A stretch of DNA of 64,000 nt from Ashinkailepas kermadecensis. Taxonomy: Eukaryota; Arthropoda; Thecostraca; Neolepadidae. Both the position numbers and the translations under genes were made by a program. The stretch covers positions 15,001 to 79,000 of the forward strand of contig JAOTOM010003988.1 in the NCBI GenBank assembly GCA_034440615.1, in the 5' to 3' direction. Positions 49,416 through 61,447 of the stretch are shown one piece after another. How positions within the stretch are numbered: position 1 is the stretch's first letter; each line of letters begins with the position of its first letter. The notes beneath the pieces were generated by a model that was not told where the DNA came from, ran no database searches, and saw only the letters and a list, made by a program, of their open reading frames with translations.

Positions 49416-50689
49416 GAGGGGTTTTCTCCTGTTGCTGTTGCCAGGCCTGCGGTGATGTCGACATCTGACTGACATTGGATGACCCATGCTGAGTTCAGTC
49501 AAAGTCTCCAAAGCTGCAAAATTCTGTCATGTTGACCAGGTTGATCCTGCGGAAGACCTTGTCTTGTGCGCTTGCCATTCCCACTTCAGTAAGCAGACGT
49601 GGCGCCACGTACCCCGGACATTTCGCATGGCCATCCCTCCTCATTTGCGAGATCTTAGAATGCGGGGCCGGACCTCCGCCGTTGCGCGTCACAAACCGAG
49701 TTCCCCTGCTGCACGTGCCGAGCAAATCCATTCCGCTTGGCCCCCTCCAAAAGCCGGCAGATTGTGTTGGCAAACACCAGCACGAACTGCAGCGGCCCTG
49801 ATCTACATCTACATGTTCACACCACCAGACTGGATCACGACCGCGTCCGGTCGGGCCGTTCCAGGCCACGAGCCAAGACACCGGGCCGTAGGGTCCCTTA
49901 CACCTATTTGAAAGGCGACTACTGAGGTCGCAAATGTCCGGAAGGCTAGCCGGACTGGTGAGGATGCTGGGCTCTCCTCGCGGCTTAACGCCGATGAAGC
50001 TGGGGGCTGAAAGACTAGGAGAGTTGGAAGGCTGGTTAAGAGTTGATTGGGGATTCAGCTTGATGCTTGTCCAGATGGTAAGTGGCAGGCTTTAATGAGT
50101 TTATAGGCTTGGTTGACTTAGCTAGGGGTAGAATTTGGAAGTTCGTGGAGTTTCTAAGTGAGGGGCTGCTGTAGCCGATTGGAGACAGGACTCAGAGCCT
50201 CGTTTAAGGGATTTGGACTGTGAGGGCTGCCCAGGAACAGTTTTGACTGAAAGTAGGTAACCAAAAAAACGTGGGCTGTCAGGCCACGTAAATTTGATGT
50301 AGACAGACGACAATAACTCGGCCGCAAGACGGCCATCCAGTCCAACAATGGGCATGTCCTGCCGGCAGAGCAGCTGCAGGCAGCAGTCACCAACCAAGGG
50401 TGCAGGTGTGGCGTGCATGCTTGGAAAGCCGCTCCTACACTTTTTAAAGGAAATATGAAGAACATGTCAGACGATGTAGGAGATGATTTACGAGCGACCA
50501 GCATCTCCGGTGAGATCATTGTTAAAGCTCCACCATACTCCTGTGCATTGGCCAACCCGCCCCCAACCCAGTGTCAATCACCACCTCTCCTCAGACCGGC
50601 GCCGTAGTCTCCACGTCATCCGTCAGCTCGCTGCCTATCACCGATTGAATCTGCGCAAATATTATTTTTCAATTAGCAGTCGGTGCCAT
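49416..50689. other. No gene recognised
   Basis: Opposed open frames of 128-141 codons lie at 49486-49911 and a 133-codon minus frame at 50154-50555. None shows a domain I recognise. The phrase gatctacatctacatgttca (49800) resembles tails seen in some retrotransposons, but that is weak. Confidence 0.4.
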
Positions 50690-50748
50690 CAAGCAGGCGG
50701 CGGTGGTGGTGGCGGCAGCGGCGGGCGAGGGTAGGGGGCGGGCCGGCA

Positions 50749-50801
<53 letters not shown>

Positions 50802-51205
50802 CGGTGGCGGCGGCGGCAGCGGCCGAGGGTTGGGGGCGGGCCGGCGGGCGGCGTCCAGGGCCCGCGCGCCGTCCGCTACCAACCCGCTACCAGTCGACGT
50901 CGTCCGGCCGCCCTGACGGGGTCACCTGCGCGTCGCCGGTGACGTGTCCGCGGCGTGGTCCGTGGTGTGACGACCCCGGCTGCTCGGGCGCTGCCGCCGT
51001 CTCCAGTGGTGAAAGTGACGACGGGTCCGCGCGGACGCCACCCGACGACGACGCGACAGCCGGCCGGACCGACGCGATGCTGGCCGGCAACGGCAGCGGC
51101 GCCGGCTAGCTCGGCGGTCCCAGCTACGCCCGAGCACGGCCGCGGCGGGCCGCCGGCCGACCGGCCGCCGTGCTGCACCCGTCTTCATGTTCTGGTCGCG
51201 GTGAG
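50690..51205 (+). promoter_or_regulatory. CpG-island-like region with (CGG)n and a strong splice donor
   Basis: Very GC- and CpG-rich, with about 45 bp of uninterrupted GGC trinucleotides (50747-50793) flanked by interrupted copies. It ends with tcgcg/gtgagtacg, a near-perfect splice donor (GTGAGT at about 51199). The layout resembles a promoter with a non-coding or short-coding first exon. An ATG shortly before the donor (MFWSR) is a possible but unsupported start. No following exon was identified. Confidence 0.35.
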
Positions 51206-51659
51206 TACGCCCGCGTCGGCGCGAGAGAAGGCAGATCTCCCGCGCAGATTTCCCGCCACAGCTCGCCTTCTCACTGTTCAAATCGTCGGCATTGTTTGCG
51301 CAAACGCCTCGGTATGCTCTAGTACCTCGCACCACGTCTCAGGTCGCCTGCGAAAGCTATCACACAGCTTCCACTCGCCGACTACGCCTCCGGAATCTCA
51401 CGTACTCAGGACCTCAGGACTCGCACACTCCACGGTTCACCTGGACAGACCACCTCCACGGTTTACCCGCCCAAACCACCTTCATCACGCAATCTGTCTG
51501 GGGCGCGTGTCCCTGCAGGTCACCAGAACTGTCCGTGAGCTCGTCCCGGGAACTCGTCAGTTCGAATTGTGTCGTTGTGCAACGTTCCAATCTCGACACC
51601 TCCCCCTCCCGCTGGATCTCACATCAAGACATATTCCGAAATGATTGTCGTATAATCAC

Positions 51660-51695
51660 CAAGGCCTATTTTAGCATGTTAACTGGGGGCAAATC
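51660..51695 (+). repeat. Solitary hAT terminus of the same family
   Basis: CAAGGCCTATTTTAGCATGT continues into TAACTGGGGGCAAA. About 29 of 34 bases match the right end of the complete hAT element. No inverted partner was found to the right, so the element is truncated, or its other end is too decayed to see. Confidence 0.65.
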
Positions 51696-52540
51696 TTCCA
51701 GTGATGCACACATTGCTCCAATTTGTTAGGGCACATTGGATGATCCATACCAAATTCTGCATGTTCGTGCATATTTTGTCGCCATCGTTCCCCCAATGAA
51801 AATGTCTTCAAATATGCCCTGCTAACCACCGCACTCAACTCCTACCTCCATTTCAGAGGTGTTGGCTATTCTAGCTATGTGGTAGTCAAGGTACCTGACT
51901 TTCGCTAGCCTGCCATTTCTGACTGTCGGTGACTCGCAACCTCGCATCCAGTTTACCCTTCACCCTGTTCCCACCCTTCCAATCTGAACAGGCCCACACC
52001 TCTCGAACTCCCCTTATCTCAGTTGCCCCAACTGATCTGGCCCCAGCTCCCCGAAACGCCTCCTGCTAGCGCTGATCTCTCAGATTCTCTGAATTTCTTC
52101 CTGGCCACCTTTTGACCAGCCTTCAACAAACTGTCTTACTGTGGCCTCTCAGACCCTTGCCACCAGATACAATTATACCTTCTATTTTCATCTTTGATAC
52201 TGCTCGCTAAGACCGACAAGTCGTCTGAACTCCCAGTTTGTCTACATCGAGCCCCAATTTACGGACGGTACTCCCACAGCTGTGCCGGTCACTGGGAGAG
52301 TTCTTGTGCTCGCATGCCACTTCTGTTTGCTGGAGTACCACCTGTATTCTGAACTGTAGCACTACAAAAATGATAATGAACATACAAATTGGAAAGCACC
52401 ACAACTGCAAATGTGCTACCTGGAATTGTCAAACAATTCTAGAAAACTCCACTCGTGATTGCAACTGCGTAATAATTTAGGTAACCACACTACTTATTGG
52501 CTCGGATTCCCAACCCATTTTCGGGTCCAGGCACCCAGAA
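51696..52540. other. No gene recognised
   Basis: Unique sequence. Its start would be the interior of the element whose terminus lies at 51660, but no transposase remains. Confidence 0.45.
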
Positions 52541-53000
52541 CTGCCTTTTGGTTCAGCTCTTCCAGACTGTTGGTAGGACGCTAAATCCTAGACTGTTGAA
52601 ACCGACGCGGTCTCCCAGACTGTCCACTCTAACATGGATCTTCCAGACTGTGATACCGACGTGAATCTATTAGGCTGCGGATATTGACTCGGTTCTCCCA
52701 GACTGTCAACGTTAACGTGGACCTTCCAGACTGTGATACTGACGTGGATCAGTCAGACTACTGATACCGACGCGGTTCTCTCAGACTGTCCATACTAACG
52801 CGGATCTCTTAGACTATTGGCATTGCCGCGGATCTCCCAGACCGCACGAATACTGACCAATGTATCTCAGCTGTTTACTGGCCCAGATATTCTAGGCTGT
52901 TCACTGTGCAGGTATCTTCAAGAATGTCCGCTGCCCCAGATTTCTCCGACTGTCATTCGGCCTCCCAGACCCCAGACTGACCCTGATTCCCCAGACTGAT
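52541..53000. repeat. Degenerate minisatellite around ctcccagactgt
   Basis: Phrases such as tctcccagactgtc, cttccagactgtgatac and gacgcgga recur at roughly 30-60 bp. Only the motif, not the spacing, is well kept. Confidence 0.7.
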
Positions 53001-53604
53001 TCTGACCGCCACAACGCGGTCTGTCTCCTGGCCGTGACAACAGGGGCCGTTTAGTAGCCCAAACCCCCCAGACGTACCTCTCCGGCCTCCCGCATGAACT
53101 AGCCGGTTTTCCAGACTGCCCGTTTCCCGTCAGTGGCCTCCCGGCCTCCCCAACCACACCCTCCAATAGCAGCTCACACCTTCCTGTCAGTGCACCGGAC
53201 ACCGTTCCCAGTGCAGGCTACCTGTCCCAAAAGGCGAGGCGGTGCCGGCGGCCGGGCGGTCGGCTGGCTGGGCCGCCGACCGGCCAGACCGGCGAGCCGG
53301 CCGGCCGCCGGCAGCCGGGCTGCACGTGCCACGTGACTGACTCGGTGCAGACGACTCGAAAATGCGCGCGCCGTCTGGGCGGCCCGCCGCGAGCGGCGGC
53401 AGCGCGGCCGGCCGCATCAGGCGCGCTGTTTTATCCCGCCAGGGTGGCAGATATTCTCGGCGGGAATGCGGCGCCGAGTAAGCACGCGTCCGTGTACCGC
53501 CGCCCGGATGAATTCTGGTCGTCGTGACGTCACGCCACCGGCGCGATCCAGTCGGCGCCGGCTGCGGCGGCCCCAGGTGCGGCCCGATCGGACGGTGGGT
53601 GTCC
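53001..53604. other. GC-rich sequence, no gene recognised
   Basis: Strongly GC-rich between 53230 and 53420 with many ggccgg palindromes. Open frames in several registers reflect composition. Confidence 0.5.
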
Positions 53605-54555
53605 GGCGGTTCGGTCGGCGGGTCGGTCGGCGGGTGTCCGGCGGGTCAGTCGGTGGGTCGGTCGATGGGTGTCCGGCGGGTCGGTCGGTGGGTGTCCGGC
53701 GGGTCGGTCGGCGGGTCGGTCGGCGGGTGTCCGGCGGGTCGGTCGGTGGGTCGGTCGGTGGGTGTCCGGCGGGTCGGTCGGTGGGTCGGTCGGTGGGTGT
53801 CCGGCGGGTCAGTCGGTGGGTGTCCGGCGGGTCGGTCGGTGGGTGTCTGGCGGATCGGTCGGTGGATGTCCGGTGGGTTGGTCGGTGGGTCGGTCGGTGG
53901 GTGTCCGGCGGGTCGGTCGGCGGGTCGGTCGGTAGGTCGGTCGGTGGGTGTCCGGCGGGTCGGTCGGCGGGTCGGTCGGTGGGTGTCCGGCGGGTCGGTC
54001 GGCGGGTCGGTCGGCGGGTGTCCGGCGGGTCGGTCGGTGGGTCGGTCGGTGGGTGTCCGGCGGGTCGGTCGGTCGGTGGGTGTCTGGCGGTTCGGTCGGT
54101 GGGTCGGTCGGTGGGTGTCCGGTGGGTCGGTCGGTGGGTCGGTCGGTGGGTCGGTCGGTGGGTGTCCGGTGGGTCGGTCGGTGGGTCGGTCGGTGGGTCG
54201 GTCGGTGGGTGTCTGGCGGTTCGGTCGGTGGGTCGGTCGGTGGGTGTCCGGCGGGTCAGTCGGTGGGTGTCCGGCGGGTCGGTCGGTGGGTCGGTCGGTG
54301 GGTGTCCGGCGGGTCGGTCGGTGGGTCGGTCGGTGGGTGTCTGGCGGGTCGGTCGGTGGGTCGGTCAGTGGGTGTCCGGTGGGTCAGTCGGTGGGTGTCC
54401 GGCGGGTCGGTCGGTGGGTGTCCGGCGGGTCGGTCGGTGGGTCGGTCGGTGGGTGTCTGGCGGGTCGGTCGGTGGGTCGGTCAGTGGGTGTCCGGTGGGT
54501 CGGTCGGTGGGTGTCCGGCGGATCGGTCGGTGGGTGCCGGTGGGTCGGTCGGCGC
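53605..54555. repeat. G-rich minisatellite (gggtcggtcggt and gtgtccggc blocks)
   Basis: A 12-bp element gggtcggtcggt and a 12-bp element gggtgtccggcg combine in 24- and 36-bp higher-order units over 950 bp. Twelve is divisible by three, so several frames stay open (Val-Gly-Gly-Ser and Cys-Pro-Ala-Gly repeats, up to 410 codons). Regular GGG runs make G-quadruplex formation on the plus strand plausible. Confidence 0.92.
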
Positions 54556-56996
54556 GAGAGTTTTCCCGTGAACGGGCATGCACATCTGACAGGCAATAAC
54601 GTATTACTTCAGCAGTCGCCTGTTAGGTCAGGCTCACTTTCAGAGCGGAGAAGATGGCTCGGGATGCGAAGTCATCCTCGGACGGACATGGAACCACCAG
54701 CCGCCGTTCAGACGTCCCCGTCGGATTTTCGGGCCACCCTGCTCCGGAACAAGTGATGAATGCCTTTTATCTTCGAATATGGTTATTCTCGGTTTTCTGG
54801 TTTTGCATCTGCCGCAATTGTATTCCTGCACGTCCAGAAATGCGTTGCAATAGCGCGGCTGTGTTCCCGCTACTGCTGACCAATTGAAACGTGGTGATGT
54901 CATCGAGCTTACACTGCTCATGTACACACAGAATACTGGATGCAAACACGCTACTTGGTCTAATTTGGAGGCTGTGGGTGAAAGGAACTTTGTACACTTT
55001 TGGAGATGCACGTGAATTTTCGGCTTGGAAATGTACAACGCAACATACATGGTGCACTTACGGCTCCTCAAGAAATTATATGCGGGACAATGATACTTGA
55101 ACGCCCAATTGGTAATTACAAAAAAAAACATTACAAGGAATTCGTGGTAACTTCATTCGGGGTGAACACGAAGATTCCGACTCATAGTTCCGAAAATATT
55201 CGGAGAGCGCCTCTGCTTAACACAACAAAGCATTGCCATAGTTATGGCTGATACTATTGGTCTGCGTCGCGGATCAAAAGCGTATGGGTCCGCTGCTATG
55301 CATATGCAAAAAGTGGCCAAGTAATATAACTAACGGAGCGCTTGCATCCCTAACCTCAAATAAACTGCTTACACTCTAGTTAATCTGGTTATGAGCATGT
55401 CATAGACTGAGTGAGAGTTTCTTCAAGTAGCAGAAACAGTAAAGTCAAGAGCCTGGTCATAATACTTTACAAGGCTTTGCAAAAGCTTGCTCTATAATCA
55501 CAAAATAAGTAGAATCCAATTGCTTACCGATTATTCATTTTTATTTTTGAGGTCTATTTCCCTATCCAATCTTAAATGGGGTCATGGTTTCGACTATTGA
55601 CGACTTTACCCAAGGACGTTTTTTGTCACACAACGGTTGAAGCAAGTGACGTATGGCGGGCGGTGTTTTCAGTCAGTTCCTCTGGGATAAATATGATTTA
55701 TGATCACGTCTGTTTAATGGGTACCCGGTGTGGTGACTCGTGTAGAGGTTGCGAAAGGCAACGCATGCAACACTTTAGCACTGCTGCCAGGTCGCTGACA
55801 TATCCAAACATGCTCTGGTTTATGAGTCTCCAATTGTACATAATGGTAAGTTCTTTTCAATTCCCTTCAGAAATATGATTCAATGCAATGCACATCTCAA
55901 AATGAAAGGATACATCAGGCATTATCCCTGAGGGTGCATTAGTAATTCAAAGAGATATGGGCGTAATGTCATCAATGATATGGTCCACGCGCCCATAAAT
56001 TCAACCAACTAACTGACACTATAGTCCCTCAGACCACTGCATTTCAACGCTTCGATAAAATTATTGCATTGGTTCGAAATTCCACAAGGTGATTTCATTG
56101 GGTGAGGAAGCTATAAAACGTTTATTGGAGGTATGACCAGGTTTCTATGTCAATTATATTGTTAACTGTCTAATTAATTGTCTAAATGGTCGGAGTACAC
56201 AGGCTAAACTGCGGGGCTTCGGCAATGTGAGAAGACAAACTAGGTACAAAAAGTTGCAAAATCGACCTCAGGATTGTTTGGCATCCACGGAAAACACGAA
56301 CGGGTGGGTCATTGGGGAGTGGCGAATGCTTCTCGCCCCGCGTCCCGGAAAGTTCGGGTAGCTTTGCAAGTCATTCCGCCTATCCGAAATGACACCTTTG
56401 AATGGGAGAGACTTCCTGGCCCCATCGTACACTCACATTTAGGCACCTGGTCTTAATCAATTCACAGCGATAGAAAGACCAGCAAAATTAATCAACCACA
56501 TCTGTTTTACTGCAAGGCCACTGGCGACGTCACAAACCAGGTCAGACCTGGTATAAAGGAAAAGAAACCAAAAACAGAGCAAGCAAAAGTGCGAGGGCGT
56601 ACGATATATTGTTATTCTTCCTTCGCCACAGACTATGCGAAGAGAGCATATCGAGTGCATGTCTCATGCGCGGAGTGCATATCGTGTAGATCCTGCGAAA
56701 CATTGGCATTCATTTCTCGTACAAATATGGAGCAGTCAGAGATACTATGTTGTGTGCCGATGGCCCAATCAAACCAGCCAGAGAGGCTATGTTGAGCGAT
56801 TTGTGCTGTTGCAATGGTAATATGAGGTTGAAATAATGATTGAGTGAAAAGCCAAGTCGAAATAAAGCGAAACATAGACTAAAGTTGAGGCTCGGGTGGT
56901 GATACCAAAGTTAGGTAACTGCTGAAAGGAAACTGCTATAGTTAACAATTTGCTTATGCTGCTTGCCAAAATACTGCTAGCCGGATGATTTGACGT
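54556..56996. other. No gene recognised
   Basis: AT-leaning sequence with many short opposed frames and no domain. Near 56640-56690 the phrase 'gcatatcgagtgca' recurs as 'gcatatcgtgta', a small local duplication. Confidence 0.5.
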
Positions 56997-57044
56997 TTAC
57001 GTGGCTAAGCATCCCTTCAAGTGTTGTTTCCTCAATCGGTCGAG

Positions 57045-57212
57045 GGAGGTCTGATGCTTTCCATAGTGCGTGCGGTAACCACATAAAGAACAGGTGATAT
57101 ATTGATCTGGATGTGATGGAGGTGAGACTTGTGTGGAGGTGGAGGAGGTTGAGGAGATGCGAGGTGTGATGTTTACCATAGTGCTTACGGTAATCAGATA
57201 AAGAACAGGTCT
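57045..57212 (-). pseudogene. Zinc-finger-like fragment, two decayed copies
   Basis: On the minus strand 57094-57054 reads CSLCGYRTHYGKH, followed by RLRKQHLKGC: two cysteines at C-x2-C spacing with His and Cys further on. A related 40-bp stretch at 57210-57172 reads CSLSDYRKHYGKHHTS in another frame, 118 bp away; its second Cys is lost. This may be a remnant of a zinc-finger exon or part of a mobile element. Function unknown. Confidence 0.35.
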
Positions 57213-57358
57213 ATCATCTGCACAGCTTGCATGGATGACCTGGTTTCAAATTTGACCGGTTGTTATATTTGTTTTCCTGTAAACCTGTGTGGGTATTTTA
57301 ATCCGTCTTTGTATGCCTTTTTGCGTTGCTGTTTTTTTACTTGTCCGCGACTGCATGC

Positions 57359-57585
57359 TGCTTGCTACCTGTCCGAGATTCCGACATGGCCCGGTAAGAC
57401 GGTAACTTGCTACCTGTCTGAGATTCCGACATGGCCCGGTAAGACGGTAACCTGCTACCTGTCTGAGATTCCGACATGGCCCGGTAAGACGGTAACCTGC
57501 TACCTGTCCGAGATTCCGACATGGCCCGGTAAGACGGTAACTTGCTACCTGTCCGAGATTCCGACATGGCCCGGTAAGACGTTTA
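57359..57585. repeat. 45-bp minisatellite, five copies
   Basis: The unit begins gctacctgtccgagattccg and ends cggtaagacggtaac. The plus-strand frame repeats CYLSEIPTWPGKTVT, and the array lies inside an open frame from 57231. Copies differ only by C/T changes. No splice or start evidence for a gene was found. Confidence 0.92.
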
Positions 57586-58019
57586 ATATACTGATGAATC
57601 GCAACAAAAGGTGAAACTTGTAACTTATGTAACTGTAAACACCTTCTGCAACGTGCAATGATATGATTACGCCCTCCCGTAGCAACTTCCACCATGGCCT
57701 GTTCCAACTTACCATATGATGGGATATGCTTTAGCAAGAAAAAGCTTCTTTTTTCGCTGCTGGTAGTTTTCACTTTCTTGCCACTGAATAGTATAACTGT
57801 TATAGTTAGACAAAGTTAGACAATACATTGGTTGCTAATTGAACAAAGTGTCACACTCCTCTGATAAAAACTTCTTGGGATATCAGGCAAGACGCAAATA
57901 CTGTCGCGGTTGCCTCATAATTTTCCAACGGCATGTCCTGTCTGAACACAAGTGTCCTCAGCTAAACTGACCAGACGGAGGCCCGCGGGTCTGACAGCTT
58001 GGGCAATTCCAACGGTCTG
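57586..58019. other. No gene recognised
   Basis: Mixed unique sequence between two minisatellites. Confidence 0.5.
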
Positions 58020-58245
58020 GCTGCAGCCTCAATGTCCACGGACTTGTATGGCATTTGGTTGGTTATTTTGGTTTAGAGGCGCTGTATGGCATTTGGCTGA
58101 AGCATCGATGTCCACGGACTTGTCTGGTATTTGGCTTCAGCCCCAATGTCCACGGACTTGTCTGGTATTTAGCTGCAGCCCAATGTCCACGGACTTGTCT
58201 GGCATTTGGCTGAAGCATCAATGTCTACGGACTTTTCTGGTATTG
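58020..58245. repeat. Minisatellite of about 38 bp, five to six copies
   Basis: Core aatgtccacggacttgtctg followed by gtatttggctgaagc-like sequence. The first spacing is longer because of an inserted segment at 58060-58090. Confidence 0.85.
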
Positions 58246-58374
58246 AAAACGAATTAGCTCTGGTTATTCCCCGTTTTCTTGTCTTCAGTCGGCACCACAC
58301 TACGCCGCAGACTCGGAACTCGCTTCAGGCTGCCCTGGCGGCTGGAGGACCAGTTCCACACGGATCTCTCGTAA

Positions 58375-59245
58375 AGCGGCCGACACGGGAGCGCCGTCAG
58401 CTGTCCATCAGCGGCCGACACGGGAGCTGCCGTCAGCCGTCCATCAGCGGCCGACACGGGAGCTGCCGTCAGCCGTCCATCAGCGGCCGACACGGGAGCT
58501 GCCGTCAGCCGTCCATCAGCGGCCGACACGGGAGCTGCCGTCAGCGTCTCAGGGCCGTCAGCCGTCCATTAATGGCCGACACGGGAGCTGCCGTCAGCCG
58601 TCCATCAGCGGCCGACACGGGAGCTGCCGTCAGCCGTCCATCAGCGGCCGACACGGGAGCTGCCGTCAGCCGTCCATTAATGGCCGACACGGGAGCTGCC
58701 GTGCCGTCCATCAGGCACACGGGAGCGCGGCTGTCCATTAATGGCCGACACGGGAGCTGCCGTCAGCCGTCCATCAGCGGCCGACACGGGAGCTGCCATC
58801 AGCCGTCCATCAGCGGCCGACACGGGAGCTGCCGTCAGCCGTCCATCAGCGGCCGACACGGGAGCTGCCGTCAGCCGTCCATTAATGGCCGACACGGGAG
58901 CTGCCGTCAGCCGTCCATCAGCGGCCGACACGGGAGCTGCCGTCAGCCGTCCATTAATGGCCGACACGGGAGCTGCCGTCAGCCGTCCATTAATGGCCGA
59001 CACGGGAGCTGCCGTCAGCTGTCCATTAATGGCCGACACGGGAGCTGCCGTCAGCCGTCCATCAGCGGCCGACACGGGAGCTGCCGTCAGCCGTCCATTA
59101 ATGGCCGACACGGGAGCTGCCGTCAGCCGTCCATCAGCGGCCGACACGGGAGCTGCCGTCAGCCGTCCATCAGCGGCCGACACGGGAGCTGCCGTCAGCT
59201 GTCCATTAATGGCCTGACACGGGAGCTGCCGTCAGCCGTCCATTA
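58375..59245. repeat. 36-bp minisatellite, about 24 copies
   Basis: The unit is cggccgacacgggagctgcc followed by gtcagccgtccatcag. Two variants alternate at the junction: ccatcagcgg and the palindrome ccattaatgg. Thirty-six is divisible by three, so open frames of up to 346 codons run on the plus strand and others on the minus strand. Short deletions occur near 58545 and 58700-58735. Confidence 0.93.
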
Positions 59246-59829
59246 GCGCCGCTGATGCTGATGCCGCTCGGTGTCGACTGTTCCCTGCGGTGGTTCACAC
59301 TGGCGGTTGTCGATGGGTGGGTAGCGGACGCGGCCGCGCTTCATCATCCGCTCAGTACTTATCGCGATGACAGTGCTGCGTTTAGCGTGGCTCTCAGGTC
59401 AGGACCAGTATCGGCGAGGAGGGTCGGAGGCTCACGCTGCTGATGGCACAGATCTGGACCACGGTCAGACATGCAAGCCCGAGAGAAATGGGATCAAATG
59501 GGCACTCCGAGTTCGCACCTTCCTACATGGCTGTTACACCACTATGCTTTAGAGTGTATCAGAATGCCGTGCTAGCGTCTCGAGCACAGGAATTCTGAGC
59601 GTATTTTAAATAAGCACCATCAATTCCAGCTAGTGGTTTAGTCAAAATCTATTTCCTCGGCGAGCCTCGGCCAAGCAATGGTAAGCATCGTTCCCTGTCA
59701 GCTCGACCATCCGTCAGTCTGGGCGTCCTGTCGTACAGCAAGCTGTGGATCTGAACGTCCACTAGTTGACCCGTCAGGCCATTACTCAATACTCTTATCC
59801 ATTAATCGGTCAATTTGCTCGTCGACTCC
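59246..59829. other. No gene recognised
   Basis: Unique sequence. A cluster of short frames carries no known domain. Confidence 0.5.
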
Positions 59830-60200
59830 CTTCGTCATCCAATTCGTCAATTTCCTCGTCTGACAGCTTGTCCATCAGTCCGTTCGTCAGTTCGTCCGTT
59901 AGTCGGTCCTTCAGTCCGTCCGTCAGTCCGTATGTCAGTCCATGTGTCAGTCCGCCCGTCAGTCCGCCCGTCCGTCCGTCCGATAATCTGCTCGTTCGTC
60001 AGTCCGCCCGTCCGTCCATCAGTCAGTTCGTCAGTCCGTCCGTTTATCAATCAGTCCGTCCATCAGTCAGTCCGTTAGTCCGCTAGTCCGTCAGAACGTT
60101 TGTCCGACCGATAGTCCGTCCGTCAGTCCATCTGTCAGTCCATCATCTCGTCCGTCAGTTCATCCGTCAGTTCACTTATTCTTGAGTCCGTCCATCCGTC
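59830..60200. repeat. Simple degenerate array of cagtccgt / cgtccgtc
   Basis: Four-base and eight-base steps of gtcc, gtca and gttc recur for about 370 bp (Ser-Val-Arg-Pro translations). The period is not strict. Confidence 0.85.
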
Positions 60201-61440
60201 AATTCGTCCATCAGCCCGTTCGTTCGCCAATCAGTTTGTGAAGTATTCGTGCCGCTCCGGTTGCCTGCAGTTCTGCCGCTCGGCACCACACCGGGCATTG
60301 TACACACGTCACTATCCGGCACTATCTGTCTGGCAATCGATACCGGGGAATTTGTCCGTTCGGTGCTCCCCTTCCCATTCGATGACCGGCTCGTTTTATC
60401 ATCTGCACGCTTGTTTTCCATTTAGCCGCCTTCGCCATCTGTCTGGCGCGCTGTCGATCCGTGCGATGCAGACCCGAGTAAAGGGTTCGCTGCCAGCGTT
60501 ATGTTTGCGATCAATTGATCACGGCCCAGTGAAGAGCCGCACGCCAACGTCATGACTGGATGGCTGACCACCAGGCGTCCAGCGATGGCACGCCCCATCG
60601 GCGCTGAGCGTGCCGTGGTTACGGCTATTTCCGGCCCGTTCCGAAGCCGGCGCCGTTTCTGACCCGGCGGCGCGATACGACGCGACCATCGACACTATTT
60701 CAGGCGGGCTCCGGCCGCACCGAGACCGGAGCTGCCTCGTCCCTCGGGTGCGTTTGAACCTTTTGAAGGCGGCCTTTAATTTGCTTTCTAATGTCGTTAA
60801 TCTGTCGGCTGTCGGCACCTCATGGCAGCTTTCAGCACACGGAATGGAGGAAGCACTTGAATGCCGTCCGGCGAGTGCTCTTTGGTTTTAGCGCTACTAC
60901 TGTTCTGTCAGACGAGGAGGCACGCCATGAGGAGCCAGCTCGAATGGCAATGGTATGGCAATGGTATGTCAATGGTATGGGTTCCGCCGGTCATGCGACC
61001 ATTACAAAGAAGGCCTCATATTTCGCGGAACACTGCATGCACATACGCATCACGCAGTTCGGCTGGGCAGATTTGTGCGGTGCTATGTTGTTGCATGATT
61101 GCCCTGTGGCGTTGTCGTGCTCTTGTTCAGTCATCAGGGTATTTTTTTGGATGGAAACCACTAAAGGACGTGACTGCCAACTTTAAATTAGTCGGTGGTT
61201 ATGGATATTCGTGGATATAGTGGATCGCTATCGTGCCTTACGTAAATGCGACAATAGTTCCTCCAATTGTACATAGTATGGTGAAGTCCAGACCTCGCGC
61301 CGGGCGTACATTGATATCACAAGGCCCAGACCTGGCGCTGGACGCTCGCCCCAGGGCGGGACGTGGTCACTCGGCGTGGCGGCTGAGCTGTCATCTGTCG
61401 ACTCCTACGTGACCGCGCCACCGGCCACTGTGTACGGACC
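60201..61440. other. No gene recognised
   Basis: Mixed sequence. A small direct repeat of 'ggcaatggtatg' occurs near 60945-60980. No domain was recognised. Confidence 0.5.
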
Positions 61441-61447
61441 CGGGCGC

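Noticed and set aside
49486..49911. Possible coding exon (141 codons plus, 128 codons minus)
   Set aside because: Opposed frames of similar length with no recognisable motif; no splice sites convincing enough to support a gene.
53466..54756. Open frames of 377 and 410 codons (Val-Gly-Gly-Ser / Cys-Pro-Ala-Gly)
   Set aside because: They arise from a 12-bp G-rich repeat open in several frames at once, with no conserved flanking domain.
58206..59246. 346-codon plus-strand frame
   Set aside because: It is the 36-bp minisatellite and is open on both strands.
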